Assembly (NCBI GenBank): GCA_944390575.1 | Contig: CALXQJ010000018.1 | Location: forward strand, 1-52,626 | Length of the DNA: 52,626 nt | Reading direction: 5' to 3' | Source of the DNA: an uncultured Spirochaetota bacterium | Lineage (GTDB): Bacteria; Spirochaetota; Brachyspiria; Brachyspirales; Brachyspiraceae | In this document: one piece after another, positions 9,525 to 18,576 of the stretch | How positions within the stretch are numbered: position 1 is the first letter of the stretch | Layout: each line of letters opens with the position of its first letter | Made by a program: the position numbers and the translations under genes | Notes under the pieces: model-generated | The model's database searches: none | The model's input: only the letters and a program-made list of their open reading frames with translations | What the model was told of the DNA's origin: nothing

Positions 9525-9598
9525 GCGTCTGTGGCTCAATTGGATAGAGCAACGGATTTCGGTTCCGTCGGTTGGAGGTTCGAGTCCTCTCAGACGCA
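9525..9598 (+). tRNA. tRNA-Arg (anticodon TCG)
   Basis: Acceptor GCGTCTG pairs with CAGACGC. Stem ACGGA/TCCGT encloses loop TTTCGGT, giving TCG, which reads CGN arginine codons. Last of the four clustered tRNAs. No clear terminator follows, so the transcript may continue into the gene at 9670. Confidence 0.92.
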
Positions 9599-9669
9599 TA
9601 AAAAATATGTGATATTTTGTAGATTTATAGTCGATAATGTGATAGCATTGTTAAATATTTTTAAATAAA

Positions 9670-10899
9670 ATGGAAAATAAAAAAATTAACTTTATTAAAA
9701 TTATGCTGTTTCCATTAATAGCATTAGTATTTTTGCTAATATATGGTGTGTATAATATTTATATATCGAATCAAATTATAAGTGAGATTTCTACTTTAAA
9801 AACAAGTGTTACAAATAATATAGAGAATTTTTATATTCAAACTATAAATAATTTTGCAAAAGATCAAAATACTAATATAACAAAAGATCAAGCTCTTTCA
9901 ATTATAAATAAGAACTTTAATTTTTTTACAACTACTATTGTAGATAGTTTAAGTCGTAAATTTTATCATACTATATATATTTCTATATTTTTAGTGATAG
10001 TAATGTTTTTATGGGCTATATTTGTTATATATACTACTAATATTTCTGCTTCAAGAAGGAGTAATGTAGTTTTAAAGCCTGTAGAAGAAAACAATGATAA
10101 AGATATTATAAATAATAAAAATACAATAATAGAAGATAATAATGATACAACATTTAATGAGAATAAAGTTGTTGAGCATAAAAATATAGAAGTTGTAAAA
10201 AAACCTTTACCTGTACCTGAAGAGTTTAAAGAGATAATTGTTAATAATAAAGATATTGAAAAGATAGAGAGTTTATATCAAGAGCTTATAGGAGTTATTA
10301 AATCTTCTGAAGATAATAGAGCTTTGGATATATTAGAAAGTATTTTTTCTATAGATGATAGAAATTATTTAGCATTAAATGGTGCTGGTATACTTTATAG
10401 TAATATGTATAGTAGAAATAATAAGGATTTATATTTTACTAAGGCTGATAAGTTTTATGATTCTGCTATTTCTATTTATAATAATAAAGATGTTTTAAAT
10501 AATAAGGCTATTCTTTATTCGCTTCGTTATGGTATTGATAAATCTGATAATGATTATAGTAAGGCTTTAACTGTATATGATAATATGATATATTCTCATA
10601 AGAATGATATAGAGTTGCTAAATAATAGGGCTAATATTTATTCTACTAAGTATGGTGTTACTGGAAATAATGAATTATTTGAAAATGCTCTTAAAAGCTA
10701 TAATGAGTTATTAGAGAGTCATTATAATAATATATTCTTACTTAATAATAGAAGTGTTTTATTCTTTAATAAGTATAAAAGAACTAATGATAAGGCATTT
10801 TTCAATAAGTCTATTGAAGATTGTAATTTGGCTTTTAAGCTTAATGATAGTGGTGAAGAACTTAATAATAATAAACCTATTTATATGTATAAGTATTAA
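9670..10899 (+). CDS. Two-helix membrane protein with TPR-like repeats
   Basis: 409 residues. Two membrane helices (about 10-32 and 105-127) bracket a roughly 70-residue extracytoplasmic loop that looks helical. A polar Asn/Glu/Lys-rich linker (about 130-195) leads to a C-terminal domain of helical repeats of about 45 residues. Each repeat has a recurring LNNKA.LYS..YG core (for example near residues 278, 317 and 360), a TPR-like pattern with longer spacers. The role is unknown; repeats of this type usually hold other proteins. No ribosome site is visible, and the gene starts 71 bases after the last tRNA, so it may share the tRNA transcript. Its last four bases overlap the converging M15 peptidase gene. 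Confidence 0.7.
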   Translation: MENKKINFIKIMLFPLIALVFLLIYGVYNIYISNQIISEISTLKTSVTNNIENFYIQTINNFAKDQNTNITKDQALSIINKNFNFFTTTIVDSLSRKFYHTIYISIFLVIVMFLWAIFVIYTTNISASRRSNVVLKPVEENNDKDIINNKNTIIEDNNDTTFNENKVVEHKNIEVVKKPLPVPEEFKEIIVNNKDIEKIESLYQELIGVIKSSEDNRALDILESIFSIDDRNYLALNGAGILYSNMYSRNNKDLYFTKADKFYDSAISIYNNKDVLNNKAILYSLRYGIDKSDNDYSKALTVYDNMIYSHKNDIELLNNRANIYSTKYGVTGNNELFENALKSYNELLESHYNNIFLLNNRSVLFFNKYKRTNDKAFFNKSIEDCNLAFKLNDSGEELNNNKPIYMYKY

Positions 10900-11984
10900 T
10901 AAAGTCCATATTCCTCAATTAATGAGTATGCTTCATTTTCATCTTCCATAAGTCTATTATATATTAATAACTCTGGTCTATATTCAAAGTGAATAGTATC
11001 ATAATTACGCCATTTACCACCCCAAATAAATCCATATTTCTCAAATATATCTATAACTTCTAAAGGTGGATACCATCTTTCTTCGTGAGGAACAGCATAC
11101 CAGTTTTTATTGTTAACACGAGTCCAAGCCCAATATACAGCTTTTCTATTTTTCTTAGGCAGTGTATCAAAAGCAACTCCATAACTATGATAACTTCTGC
11201 TTGCACTTGCTTTTATATTTTTCCATACAAATCCACTTACTGTATGTAGATTTTTTAGATAATTACTTACTTCAGTGTTAGTTTCTGCCATAAGCCTTAT
11301 TTCTGCAGTAGCATTTGTTAGAGGCTCTATTATATATCTGTGAAGTCTTACTCTATATCCTAATACACTTACAGTTACTATATTCTTACTCATACTTCTT
11401 TCAGAGCTTCCATCATATAGTGTATTTAGAAATGTATTATTGATTGTTTTTCTATTGCTTATTCTTTTAATATAATATTCTTCTATCTCTTTAGTTTTTT
11501 CAGGAGTAGCGGTCTCTACTTTTGGTAAACCTTTAAGGGGATAGTCATAGAATTCAAAGTTTATATGATTATTTACATTTTCTCTTTCTTCATCTGTAAG
11601 TATTTTTCCATCAGCCCAGTTAAACCAAATATCATCTAAGAAAAAGCCAACTTCTCTATTTTTTATAGTAGGTTTTGAAATTCTATCAGGATATGCTAAA
11701 TGTAGAGATAGCATCTCTATAGCACCCGGTCTTATTATAATATTTTTTCTGATTCTTTTAACTTTATTTTCTAATTCTTTATTAATAACTATATCAGATA
11801 TATTTTTAGCAACATCCACAGTTTGATTAAAATAAACAGAACCAAGTATTCCAATAGATATAACAAAAACAAGTATTATAGAAGCAATAATAGGAATACG
11901 TCTTGACGCTTTAATAATAGTACTTATAACAAAGAAAACGAAGAGAATGGCTACAATAATAAGTATATATTCTATAAGATTCAT
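10896..11984 (-). CDS. M15-family D-Ala-D-Ala carboxypeptidase-like peptidase
   Basis: 362 residues. Two membrane helices at about 5-22 and 31-53 anchor it, followed by a long linker and a C-terminal peptidase domain. The M15 zinc motif is visible as H266 and D273 in HSYGVAFD, and the last ligand as H332 in NYDTIHFEY, preceded by WGGKW. This arrangement is that of the VanY/M15 group, which trims peptidoglycan stems or cross-links. Peptidoglycan remodelling in the periplasm is the likely job. The gene lies 14 bases downstream of tRNA-Val on the same strand with no ribosome site in the gap, so it appears to be transcribed with the tRNA. Confidence 0.85.
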   Translation of the reverse strand: MNLIEYILIIVAILFVFFVISTIIKASRRIPIIASIILVFVISIGILGSVYFNQTVDVAKNISDIVINKELENKVKRIRKNIIIRPGAIEMLSLHLAYPDRISKPTIKNREVGFFLDDIWFNWADGKILTDEERENVNNHINFEFYDYPLKGLPKVETATPEKTKEIEEYYIKRISNRKTINNTFLNTLYDGSSERSMSKNIVTVSVLGYRVRLHRYIIEPLTNATAEIRLMAETNTEVSNYLKNLHTVSGFVWKNIKASASRSYHSYGVAFDTLPKKNRKAVYWAWTRVNNKNWYAVPHEERWYPPLEVIDIFEKYGFIWGGKWRNYDTIHFEYRPELLIYNRLMEDENEAYSLIEEYGLY

Positions 11985-11998
11985 ATAAATAAAGAGTT

Positions 11999-12071
11999 TG
12001 GGCGATGACGGGCTCGAACCGCCGACCTAGTGCTTGTAAGGCACCCGCTCTCCCAGCTGAGCTAATCGCCC
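11999..12071 (-). tRNA. tRNA-Val (anticodon TAC)
   Basis: On the minus strand the acceptor GGGCGAT pairs with ATCGCCC, the anticodon loop is CTTACAA, and the T arm carries GTTCGAGCC. No encoded CCA. Its own promoter lies at 12094-12121. The M15 peptidase gene follows immediately. Confidence 0.93.
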
Positions 12072-12093
12072 TCTTGATGATTGAATTGTAATT

Positions 12094-12121
12094 ATCATAA
12101 CATTTTTAAGAAAAAAGTCAA
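12094..12121 (-). promoter_or_regulatory. Promoter for tRNA-Val and possibly the M15 peptidase
   Basis: Read on the minus strand: TTGACT (12116-12121), a 16-base spacer, TATGAT (12094-12099), then tRNA-Val 22 bases downstream. It matches ten of twelve consensus positions. Confidence 0.75.
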
Positions 12122-12189
12122 TAGTATTTTATAAGTTTTTTATGAAAATAAATATATTGTTTCTTTTGAATGTTATTTTGTAATAATTA

Positions 12190-12216
12190 TTGACTTTAAA
12201 TGTATAGTTGTATAAT
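12190..12216 (+). promoter_or_regulatory. Candidate promoter in the 305-base gap before the barrel gene
   Basis: The gap 12072-12376 holds no gene. It contains the tRNA-Val promoter on the minus strand and, on the plus strand, TTGACT at 12190-12195 with TATAAT at 12211-12216. The 15-base spacer is short. If used, it gives a leader of about 150 bases before the ATG at 12377. I see no convincing riboswitch or RNA gene in that leader. Confidence 0.4.
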
Positions 12217-12376
12217 ATTTGTATATTAAAAGTGTATTTTAGTTCTTTATATTGATATTGTTTCGTATTTTTATGTGATTATGATAAATTAAAGCTTATA
12301 GTAGAGAATATTCTTATGAAAAACTAATATATCATTTGTATATAATTAATTTTATTTCAATATTTAAGGATTATTT

Positions 12377-13136
12377 ATGAAAAAACTCTTGATTATTACT
12401 TTAATATTTACAAGCTCACTTTATTCACAAATTACTAAGTTTGAATTTGATTCTTCTATTGGTATAGGCTTTCCAATAGAATTTATGAAGCAAAAGGGAG
12501 GGCTCTTTGAGAAAGAAGATCCTAATGTACTAAATTTTGGAAATACTTTTAATATTATACTTTTTATAGGAGCTAATACTTCAATATCTAATGATACATT
12601 AAAAAGTATAAGTAGTATGTTTGAAACTGGATATAATGCTTATTTTAGAAATATGAAAAAATATAATAATGCTACTGATTATGAATTTATTAGTTATATT
12701 TATCATAACATTATACTTGGTTATTCATTAAGACTAAACTTTAAAGATGGGCTTTCTTCTTATATAGGTGCAGGCATATATGTTCCTTATATATTTGGTT
12801 TCTGATAAAGCAGATAATTATTTAGGGAAGTTTGGAGGTAAAACATCATTTAGTCATAAAGATATAGCAACTATGCAAAAATTACCATTTATGCCTTATA
12901 TTAAACTAGGTGTTTCAAGATATATAGAGTATAATGATAAAATAGCAAATAAAATAGATATTAATGTGCTTTATAATTTTGGTATGGAATTAGATACAGA
13001 TAGAGTATATGATATTCGCACTGTTGATATATATCGCACCTATAAATATTCTTATCTTTCTATTGAGGTTGCTTATGGTATATCTTTTGGTCGTGGTGAT
13101 AATAGTAAAATGGAGAATGGTATTGCCATTAAATAA
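12377..13136 (+). pseudogene. Frameshifted secreted beta-barrel-like protein
   Basis: An N-terminal piece of 142 residues (12377-12805) has a signal peptide (residues 1-18, ending YSQ) and alternating aromatic strands. It stops just after GAGIYVPY. The sense continues in another frame from about 12790 (SDKADNYLGKFGG...) to 13136 and ends in strand-like sequence with a glycine-rich turn. One extra base, or loss of two, near the TATATATTTGG stretch around 12790-12800 explains the break. The product would be about 250 residues, probably an outer-membrane barrel. AAGGA six bases before the ATG is intact. This may be a true pseudogene, slippage-controlled, or a sequencing error in a TA repeat. Confidence 0.7.
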
Positions 13137-13159
13137 TTGTTAATTTTTTATTTTTACTA

Positions 13160-13187
13160 TTGACTTTATTCATATTTGTTGTATAAT
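13160..13187 (+). promoter_or_regulatory. Promoter of the CAT-anticodon tRNA
   Basis: TTGACT at 13160-13165, a 16-base spacer and TATAAT at 13182-13187. The tRNA starts 25 bases after the -10. Eleven of twelve consensus positions match. Confidence 0.85.
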
Positions 13188-13211
13188 TTACACATCATAA
13201 AATCTTTTAAG

Positions 13212-13285
13212 GGGCCAGTAGCTCAGTCGGTTAGAGCAGATGACTCATAATCATCGGGTCCGGGGTTCAAGTCCCTGCTGGCCCA
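13212..13285 (+). tRNA. tRNA with CAT anticodon (elongator Met, or Ile2)
   Basis: Acceptor GGGCCAG pairs with CTGGCCC. Stem GATGA/TCATC encloses loop CTCATAA. A paired first acceptor position and lack of the three G-C pairs of the anticodon stem argue against initiator tRNA. Elongator Met and lysidine-modified Ile2 both read CAT, and I cannot separate them with certainty by eye. The 176 bases after it, up to the next gene end at 13462, show no further feature. Confidence 0.9.
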
Positions 13286-13461
13286 CTTCTCCTTAATCTT
13301 CGTATAAATATCATATACTCTTTTTAATTACTAAGAATAAAATTACTATTAAGATATTCAAAACTCAGATAAAAATCTAATATATACTATTATTTGATAT
13401 ATAAGAATTATAAGTTTTTTATAAATAATATAATTGCTAAATGTTTAATAGGTTTTTAATT

Positions 13462-15174
13462 TTAAACTTTTTGATATATACACTCAAATGTATCACCAAG
13501 ATTTTTCTTTATGGCAATTTTATTATAAATAGGTCTAAGAATAAAATTATTCTTTAAATACTTCAAATTAAATATATCGCAAAATCTATTATAATACACA
13601 CTGTTATTTGATAAATATAAACGCTTAAGATTATATTTAAGAAGCAATTTGTCTAAAGCATCAGGATTAGTCTCAAAAGCATGATCAGTAGGCACTATTT
13701 TTCTATAGTTTTTATTATACCTTCCGCTAAGTCCATATCCATTAGGTGTAGCAAAACTAAGTATACCATCATCTTTTAATGAATATAAAATCTTATCTAA
13801 AACTTTTTCAAAATTATAAATATGCTCAACAACATACCAAGCAGTTATTATATCATACTCTTTTTCTTTGTATTCAAAATCAAGTAAAGATACATTATGT
13901 ACATTTAGTTTTAATGTATTAACAGAATAATCATAAGCATATTTGCTAATTTCAATACCTTCAGTCTCATAACCTTGTTTTTTAGCCTCATTTAGAAAAA
14001 ATCCCATAGCAGAGCCTATATCTAATATTTTCCCTTTAGGCTTAACTTGTCTTAATTTATCTAATCTTCTTCTTGCAAGTTTACTTAAATTATCAATATC
14101 CTCTTCATAAGTTTTGCCATATTGATTTTTATAATTCTCTACAAAGTATCTTGAAGAATAATCAGTAAATGGGGGTAGAAAATATTTTCTAAATAGAGTT
14201 TTACAACTATTACATCTATAAAGGTTTGATTCTATATTTCTATTTATTCTTATATAGTTATCACTATCACAGAAAGGACATTTAATATTTTTAAAATCTT
14301 TTATATTTTCTATGATAGTTTCAAATCTTTCTATAGATTTAAATGTATCTATTTTTATAGTATTGTCTAAGTATTTACTTTGTATATTATAATCTTCCAA
14401 GAAGTTTTTTAAGTTTTTAATAGCATTTTCAATATTTATTTCTTTATAGAAGCCCAAATTAAAAAATATATCATTTTCTATATTTGCAAGTTTATTATGA
14501 TACTCAGTTGGAGATAATAATATAGTAGGTATTTTAGCGTCTAAACATTCAAAAGCAGTAAGCCCAAAATAAGTTATTATAGCAGAGTATGGAGTTTTAA
14601 AAATATCACTTGAAAAACTCTTATATTTTACATTTGAGTATTTGCTTTCTTTTTCTATATCTATAATAATAAACTCTTTTTCTTTTATATTAGAAATAAT
14701 TTCAATACATTTACTTTTAATATCATCATTAAAGCCAAGATATACAAGTATAGGAGCATTTTTATGATATTTAGGTTTTATATTAGAGTTTAATATTGTA
14801 GCTATAAAAGGTTCTATATTAACTTCATCAGAGTTATCTAAGTTTGGAAGCATTTCAATTACAATATCAGCTAATTCCCTCTCGCGTCCGATACTATCTA
14901 TAATGATAACAGAAGTAAAAGTTTTAAGATATTCTATATATTTAGAATCTACTTCACGCGAGTCTACAATAGCTAAGTATATATTTGAATTATTTAATTT
15001 ATCAAAGCTACAAGTCTTTATATCCCTTTGTTTGAATATTTCACTATTGTTATTTATAGAAGAAAATACAAAATTATATTTATTTTGAAGTTTGCTCACA
15101 AGAAATTTCATTCTTGTAAAGTGACCAAAGCCATATATTCCATTTATATCAGTTATAATACATATATTTTTCAT
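13462..15174 (-). CDS. Fusion of PseG-like glycosyltransferase fold and zinc-ribbon methyltransferase
   Basis: 570 residues in two parts. Residues 1-290 look like a GT-B fold of the PseG type: an N-terminal strand with GFGHFTRM (PseG has GH..RC) and, near residue 205, YFGLTAFECLDAKIPTI, like the nucleotide-sugar pocket of PseG and MurG. Residues 299-302 (CPFC) and a second CNSC about 20 residues later form a zinc ribbon. A class I SAM methyltransferase follows with ILDIGSAMGFF (motif I), an acidic end of strand two (EGIEIS) and DIITAWYVVEHI. Zinc-ribbon methyltransferases of this kind often modify sugars, so a combined sugar-nucleotide and methylation role in surface or flagellin glycans is inferred. 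It is divergent from the SDR gene. Confidence 0.75.
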   Translation of the reverse strand: MKNICIITDINGIYGFGHFTRMKFLVSKLQNKYNFVFSSINNNSEIFKQRDIKTCSFDKLNNSNIYLAIVDSREVDSKYIEYLKTFTSVIIIDSIGRERELADIVIEMLPNLDNSDEVNIEPFIATILNSNIKPKYHKNAPILVYLGFNDDIKSKCIEIISNIKEKEFIIIDIEKESKYSNVKYKSFSSDIFKTPYSAIITYFGLTAFECLDAKIPTILLSPTEYHNKLANIENDIFFNLGFYKEINIENAIKNLKNFLEDYNIQSKYLDNTIKIDTFKSIERFETIIENIKDFKNIKCPFCDSDNYIRINRNIESNLYRCNSCKTLFRKYFLPPFTDYSSRYFVENYKNQYGKTYEEDIDNLSKLARRRLDKLRQVKPKGKILDIGSAMGFFLNEAKKQGYETEGIEISKYAYDYSVNTLKLNVHNVSLLDFEYKEKEYDIITAWYVVEHIYNFEKVLDKILYSLKDDGILSFATPNGYGLSGRYNKNYRKIVPTDHAFETNPDALDKLLLKYNLKRLYLSNNSVYYNRFCDIFNLKYLKNNFILRPIYNKIAIKKNLGDTFECIYQKV

Positions 15175-15292
15175 AATGAAAATTATTATAATCTATAATA
15201 TAAATTTTTTCAAAAAGTATTTTATATAGTTTTTGTTATTATATTTTCTGTATATACTACTATTATATATAATATAAATATTGGAGGAAGGT

Positions 15293-16093
15293 ATGAAGCT
15301 TTTAGAGAAAAAAATAGCAGTAATAACATCATCTACAAGAGGTATTGGTCTTTCTTGTGCCAATAGGCTTTCAGAGAATGGAGTTAAGGTTTATTTGGCT
15401 GTTCGCAATTTAGAAAATGGAAAAAAGGTTGCTGATGAAATTATATCAAAAGGGGGAAGTGCTGATGTAGTATATTTTGATGCTACTAAGGAAGAGACTT
15501 TTACTTCTTTTGTATCTGATGTTGTAAAAAAAGAGGGGAGAATTGATATACTTGTTAATAATTTTGGTACTACAGATGTTAGTAAAGATTTAGACTTAGT
15601 TAATGGTGATACTGATACATTTTTTAAGATAGTAAATGAAAATTTAAAAAGTGTTTATCTTCCTTCTAAAGAAGCAGTTAAGAGTATGAAGAAAACAGGA
15701 GGCGGTTGTATAATTAATATATCTTCAGTTGGTGGTATATATCCAGATATGTCTCGATTAGCTTATGGTATATCTAAGAGTGCTATTAATTTTCTAACAA
15801 AAAATATAGCAGTTCAATATGCTCGTGATAATATTCGTTGTAATGCTGTTTTACCTGGCTTTGTTGCTACTGATGCTGCTATGGAGAATATGTCTGAAGA
15901 TTTTCTTAAATCTTTTTTGAAGAATGTACCATTAAATCGCTCTGCTGAAGCTATTGATATTGCTAATGCAGTTTTATTTTTTGCTAGTGATTTATCTTCT
16001 TATATTACAGGAGAGACTATGCCTGTAGGAGGTGGTTTTGGACTTCCTTCTCCTATGTATGCTCAATATTTTGATATGATGAAAAAAGGTTAA
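15293..16093 (+). CDS. Short-chain dehydrogenase/reductase (SDR)
   Basis: 266 residues, classical SDR size. The cofactor loop reads TSSTRGIG (usual TGxxxGIG), followed by the strand ending VYLAVRN, where the arginine after the second strand suggests NADP. NNFG takes the place of NNAG. The catalytic set is S in INISSVGG, and Y and K in YGISK. The C-terminus GETMPVGGG is the normal dimer end. The substrate cannot be told; the family includes 3-oxoacyl-ACP reductases and hydroxysteroid dehydrogenases. I chose the ATG at 15293 because GGAGG at 15283-15287 precedes it by five bases. A TTG at 15281 would lie in the ribosome site itself. Confidence 0.88.
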   Translation: MKLLEKKIAVITSSTRGIGLSCANRLSENGVKVYLAVRNLENGKKVADEIISKGGSADVVYFDATKEETFTSFVSDVVKKEGRIDILVNNFGTTDVSKDLDLVNGDTDTFFKIVNENLKSVYLPSKEAVKSMKKTGGGCIINISSVGGIYPDMSRLAYGISKSAINFLTKNIAVQYARDNIRCNAVLPGFVATDAAMENMSEDFLKSFLKNVPLNRSAEAIDIANAVLFFASDLSSYITGETMPVGGGFGLPSPMYAQYFDMMKKG

Positions 16094-16201
16094 TAAAAAA
16101 GTATAAATATATTATGATAACTGTTGATATTTTATACTAAAAAAATTATACTCTTTATTAAAAATTACATAAATTTTATTAGTTAAGAGGATGTCAAAAT
16201 T

Positions 16202-16585
16202 ATGGAAAAAACAATTATAAAAACATCAAAAGCCCCATCGGCAATAGGTCCTTATTCTCAAGCTGTAAAATCTGGAAATTTTATTTTTGCATCAGGACAA
16301 ATACCATTAGATCCTATAAGTGGTGAAATGGTTGGAAGTGACATTAAGACACAAACAGAAAGAGTAATGGAAAATATTAAAGGTGTTTTAGAGTCAGAGG
16401 GATTAGATTTTGCAAATGTTATTAAAACTACTTGCTTTTTAAGTGATATGTCTAATTTTGCTTCTTTTAATGAAGTATATTCTAAGTATTTTGTAGAAAA
16501 TCCTCCTGCAAGAAGTTGTGTTGCTGTGAAGCAATTACCTAAAGATGCTTTAGTTGAAGTTGAAATTATTGCTGTATTAAATTAA
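16202..16585 (+). CDS. ridA: RidA family enamine/imine deaminase
   Basis: 127 residues, exact family length. RidA hydrolyses reactive 2-aminoacrylate formed by PLP enzymes. The family pattern is clear: APSAIGPYSQAV at the start, FASGQIP, and the substrate-carboxylate arginine in PARSCVAV followed by LPKDALVEVE. It forms a trimer in the cytoplasm. GAGG with the ATG at 16202 gives a plausible start. A 13-base-pair hairpin follows at 16592-16631. It lies between the SDR and DUF368 genes without obvious functional linkage. Confidence 0.93.
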   Translation: MEKTIIKTSKAPSAIGPYSQAVKSGNFIFASGQIPLDPISGEMVGSDIKTQTERVMENIKGVLESEGLDFANVIKTTCFLSDMSNFASFNEVYSKYFVENPPARSCVAVKQLPKDALVEVEIIAVLN

Positions 16586-16591
16586 AGTATT

Positions 16592-16631
16592 ATAATAGCT
16601 ATGTGTTTTTTTATATATACATAGCTATTAT
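16592..16631. repeat. Perfect 13-bp inverted repeat after ridA
   Basis: ATAATAGCTATGT at 16592-16604 and its exact complement at 16619-16631, with a 14-base AT loop. There is no T run after it on the plus strand, so it is not a standard intrinsic terminator. It may still stop transcription weakly, protect the 3' end, or act as a binding site. Confidence 0.7.
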
Positions 16632-16660
16632 TATATAAAAATAAAAAGATAGGTTTTATT

Positions 16661-17497
16661 ATGAGAAATTATATATCGTATATTATTAAAGGTATGGCTA
16701 TAGGAGTTGCTAATGCTATACCTGGTGTTAGTGGTGGTACTATTGCTTTTGTACTTGGTATTTATGAAAATTTAACACATTCTATTTCTATACTTCCAAG
16801 TGCTTTATTAAAGTTTAAGTGGGATGAAATTAAAGAGAGTTTGAAAGTATTAGTTCCTGTTGGTATTGGAGCTGTTCTTTCTATTATATTATTTTTAAAA
16901 TTAATAAATTATTTATTTACTAATTATCCTATTCCTACTCAAATATTTTTTGTTGGTTTGATATTAGGTTCTTTTCCTTTTATTACAAAGACTGTGGAGA
17001 AATTTGATTTTAAGGTTTTAATATCATTTTTCTTTGGAGCTTTTGTTATGGCTATATTTGTATATTTTGATATTAATCAGCCTGTTGGAGAAGCTAATTA
17101 TAGTGGTGATTTTTCTGTAGTTTATGCTATAAAATTATTTTTATGTGGTATTGCAGCTGCTGTTGCTATGGTTATACCTGGTATATCTGGTTCTTTACTT
17201 TTGCTTATACTTGGTGAGTATGAAAATATATCTTACTTTGTTTCTACATTAAATGTTTTACCACTTATATTTGTGGCACTTGGAGTTGGTATTGGAATAT
17301 TTACTATTTCAAAAGTTGTTACAGTTCTTATAGAAAAACATAAGTCTATTTTATTTGGTTTTGTACTTGGTATTATAGTTGTTTCTTTTTTGAGTCTTTG
17401 GCCTAATATTACTACTTTAAGTTTACCATTACTTACAGCTACTGTTTTATCTATGTGTGTTGGCTTTTTAGTTGCTATAGTTATGGAGAAAATTTGA
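16661..17497 (+). CDS. DUF368 membrane protein, putative undecaprenyl-phosphate translocase
   Basis: 278 residues with about eight membrane helices. The family signature ANAIPGVSGGT is at about residues 17-27 and a second inverted copy, AMVIPGISGS, near residue 170. This shows the internal duplication typical of DUF368. Members of this family were recently shown to return undecaprenyl phosphate across the inner membrane for peptidoglycan and polymer synthesis (the PopT group). That role is inferred for this copy. It sits near glycosyltransferase genes but has no clear operon partner, with ridA upstream and a secreted TPR protein downstream. Confidence 0.88.
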   Translation: MRNYISYIIKGMAIGVANAIPGVSGGTIAFVLGIYENLTHSISILPSALLKFKWDEIKESLKVLVPVGIGAVLSIILFLKLINYLFTNYPIPTQIFFVGLILGSFPFITKTVEKFDFKVLISFFFGAFVMAIFVYFDINQPVGEANYSGDFSVVYAIKLFLCGIAAAVAMVIPGISGSLLLLILGEYENISYFVSTLNVLPLIFVALGVGIGIFTISKVVTVLIEKHKSILFGFVLGIIVVSFLSLWPNITTLSLPLLTATVLSMCVGFLVAIVMEKI

Positions 17498-17560
17498 TAG
17501 TATAAATTCAATTTTTTGTTATCATTTCCGACATTAGTAACAGCGTAAAAGGATTATAAT

Positions 17561-18538
17561 ATGATACATAAGTTGAAATATATGCTAATACTAATGTCTG
17601 CCTTTTTATTTGCGCAGTTTAATAATAGTGAGCTTGATAATTTAGGTACTTTGCCTAATTCTCGCAGACTTGCGAATAATATAGACGCTAAGTTTCGTAA
17701 TCAAGGCTCTTTATTTATAGAATGGAAAGGTGTTTATAATCCTAATTTAATTTATTATATATATAGAAGTGATACCCCTATACTTTCTAAATCTTTATTA
17801 ACTAAGGCTACAGTTGTAGGTAATATTGCTTCAGTTGAAAATACGGATATGTATTCTATAGTAGATTCTCCACCTAATTATGGTAGATACTATTATGCTA
17901 TAGTTTCATATATAGATAATATAGGTTTTTATACAGGTATTCCAAATGTTGATGCCATTGCAGTAGACTTTACAGCAACAAGTGTAACAAAACAGTCATT
18001 AAGTACAACAGATAGATTTGCTACTAATAGTTATTATAATGATATAGTAAATGATATACTTAATAATACAAATTATAATACACCACCACCTCCAGTAGTG
18101 GAGCAGAGAGAGGCTACTAATACAGACCCTAACTCATATCCATCAGATTTGGAGGCTAATACAAATGGCTACTCAAATTATAATGTGACTACTTTGTATT
18201 TTGTTGCGAAAACTAATGATGTAAATACAAATACACAGCAACCTGCTAAGAAACAAGAAAATACAGTAGTAAGAGATTATGCTAAATACTCAAGCGATTA
18301 TAATAGAGCTTTAATTGAGTTTAAAAAGGGTAATTTTTCTAATGTAGTAAAAATATTAGAGCCTATTTCAAGAAGAAATATTAATAAGCAATTATACTAT
18401 AATATAAATTTATTACTTGGTAAATCTTATAAGAACTTAAAACAAAAAAAGAATGCGATAACAGTATTAAAACGTATTCAACCTATTAATAATACAGAAG
18501 TAAATTTCTGGATAAATCAAGTTCTATCAGATTTATAA
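17561..18538 (+). CDS. Secreted protein with fibronectin-like N-terminus and TPR C-terminus
   Basis: 325 residues. A signal peptide (residues 1-19, ending FAQ) is followed by about 110 residues of strands resembling a fibronectin type III repeat (LFIEWKGV...YYIYRSD, then YYYAIVSY). A flexible linker rich in Thr/Asn with a PPPPVVEQ stretch leads to a C-terminal helical pair at about 245-325 with A/L/G spacing of TPR motifs. A periplasmic or outer-envelope scaffold is likely. AAAGGAT precedes the ATG. The gene at 18577 follows after 38 bases, and both carry TPRs, so they probably form an operon. Confidence 0.7.
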   Translation: MIHKLKYMLILMSAFLFAQFNNSELDNLGTLPNSRRLANNIDAKFRNQGSLFIEWKGVYNPNLIYYIYRSDTPILSKSLLTKATVVGNIASVENTDMYSIVDSPPNYGRYYYAIVSYIDNIGFYTGIPNVDAIAVDFTATSVTKQSLSTTDRFATNSYYNDIVNDILNNTNYNTPPPPVVEQREATNTDPNSYPSDLEANTNGYSNYNVTTLYFVAKTNDVNTNTQQPAKKQENTVVRDYAKYSSDYNRALIEFKKGNFSNVVKILEPISRRNINKQLYYNINLLLGKSYKNLKQKKNAITVLKRIQPINNTEVNFWINQVLSDL

Positions 18539-18576
18539 AAAAGGATAAGCGAGGGAGTTTTTAAGAGAGATATTTT

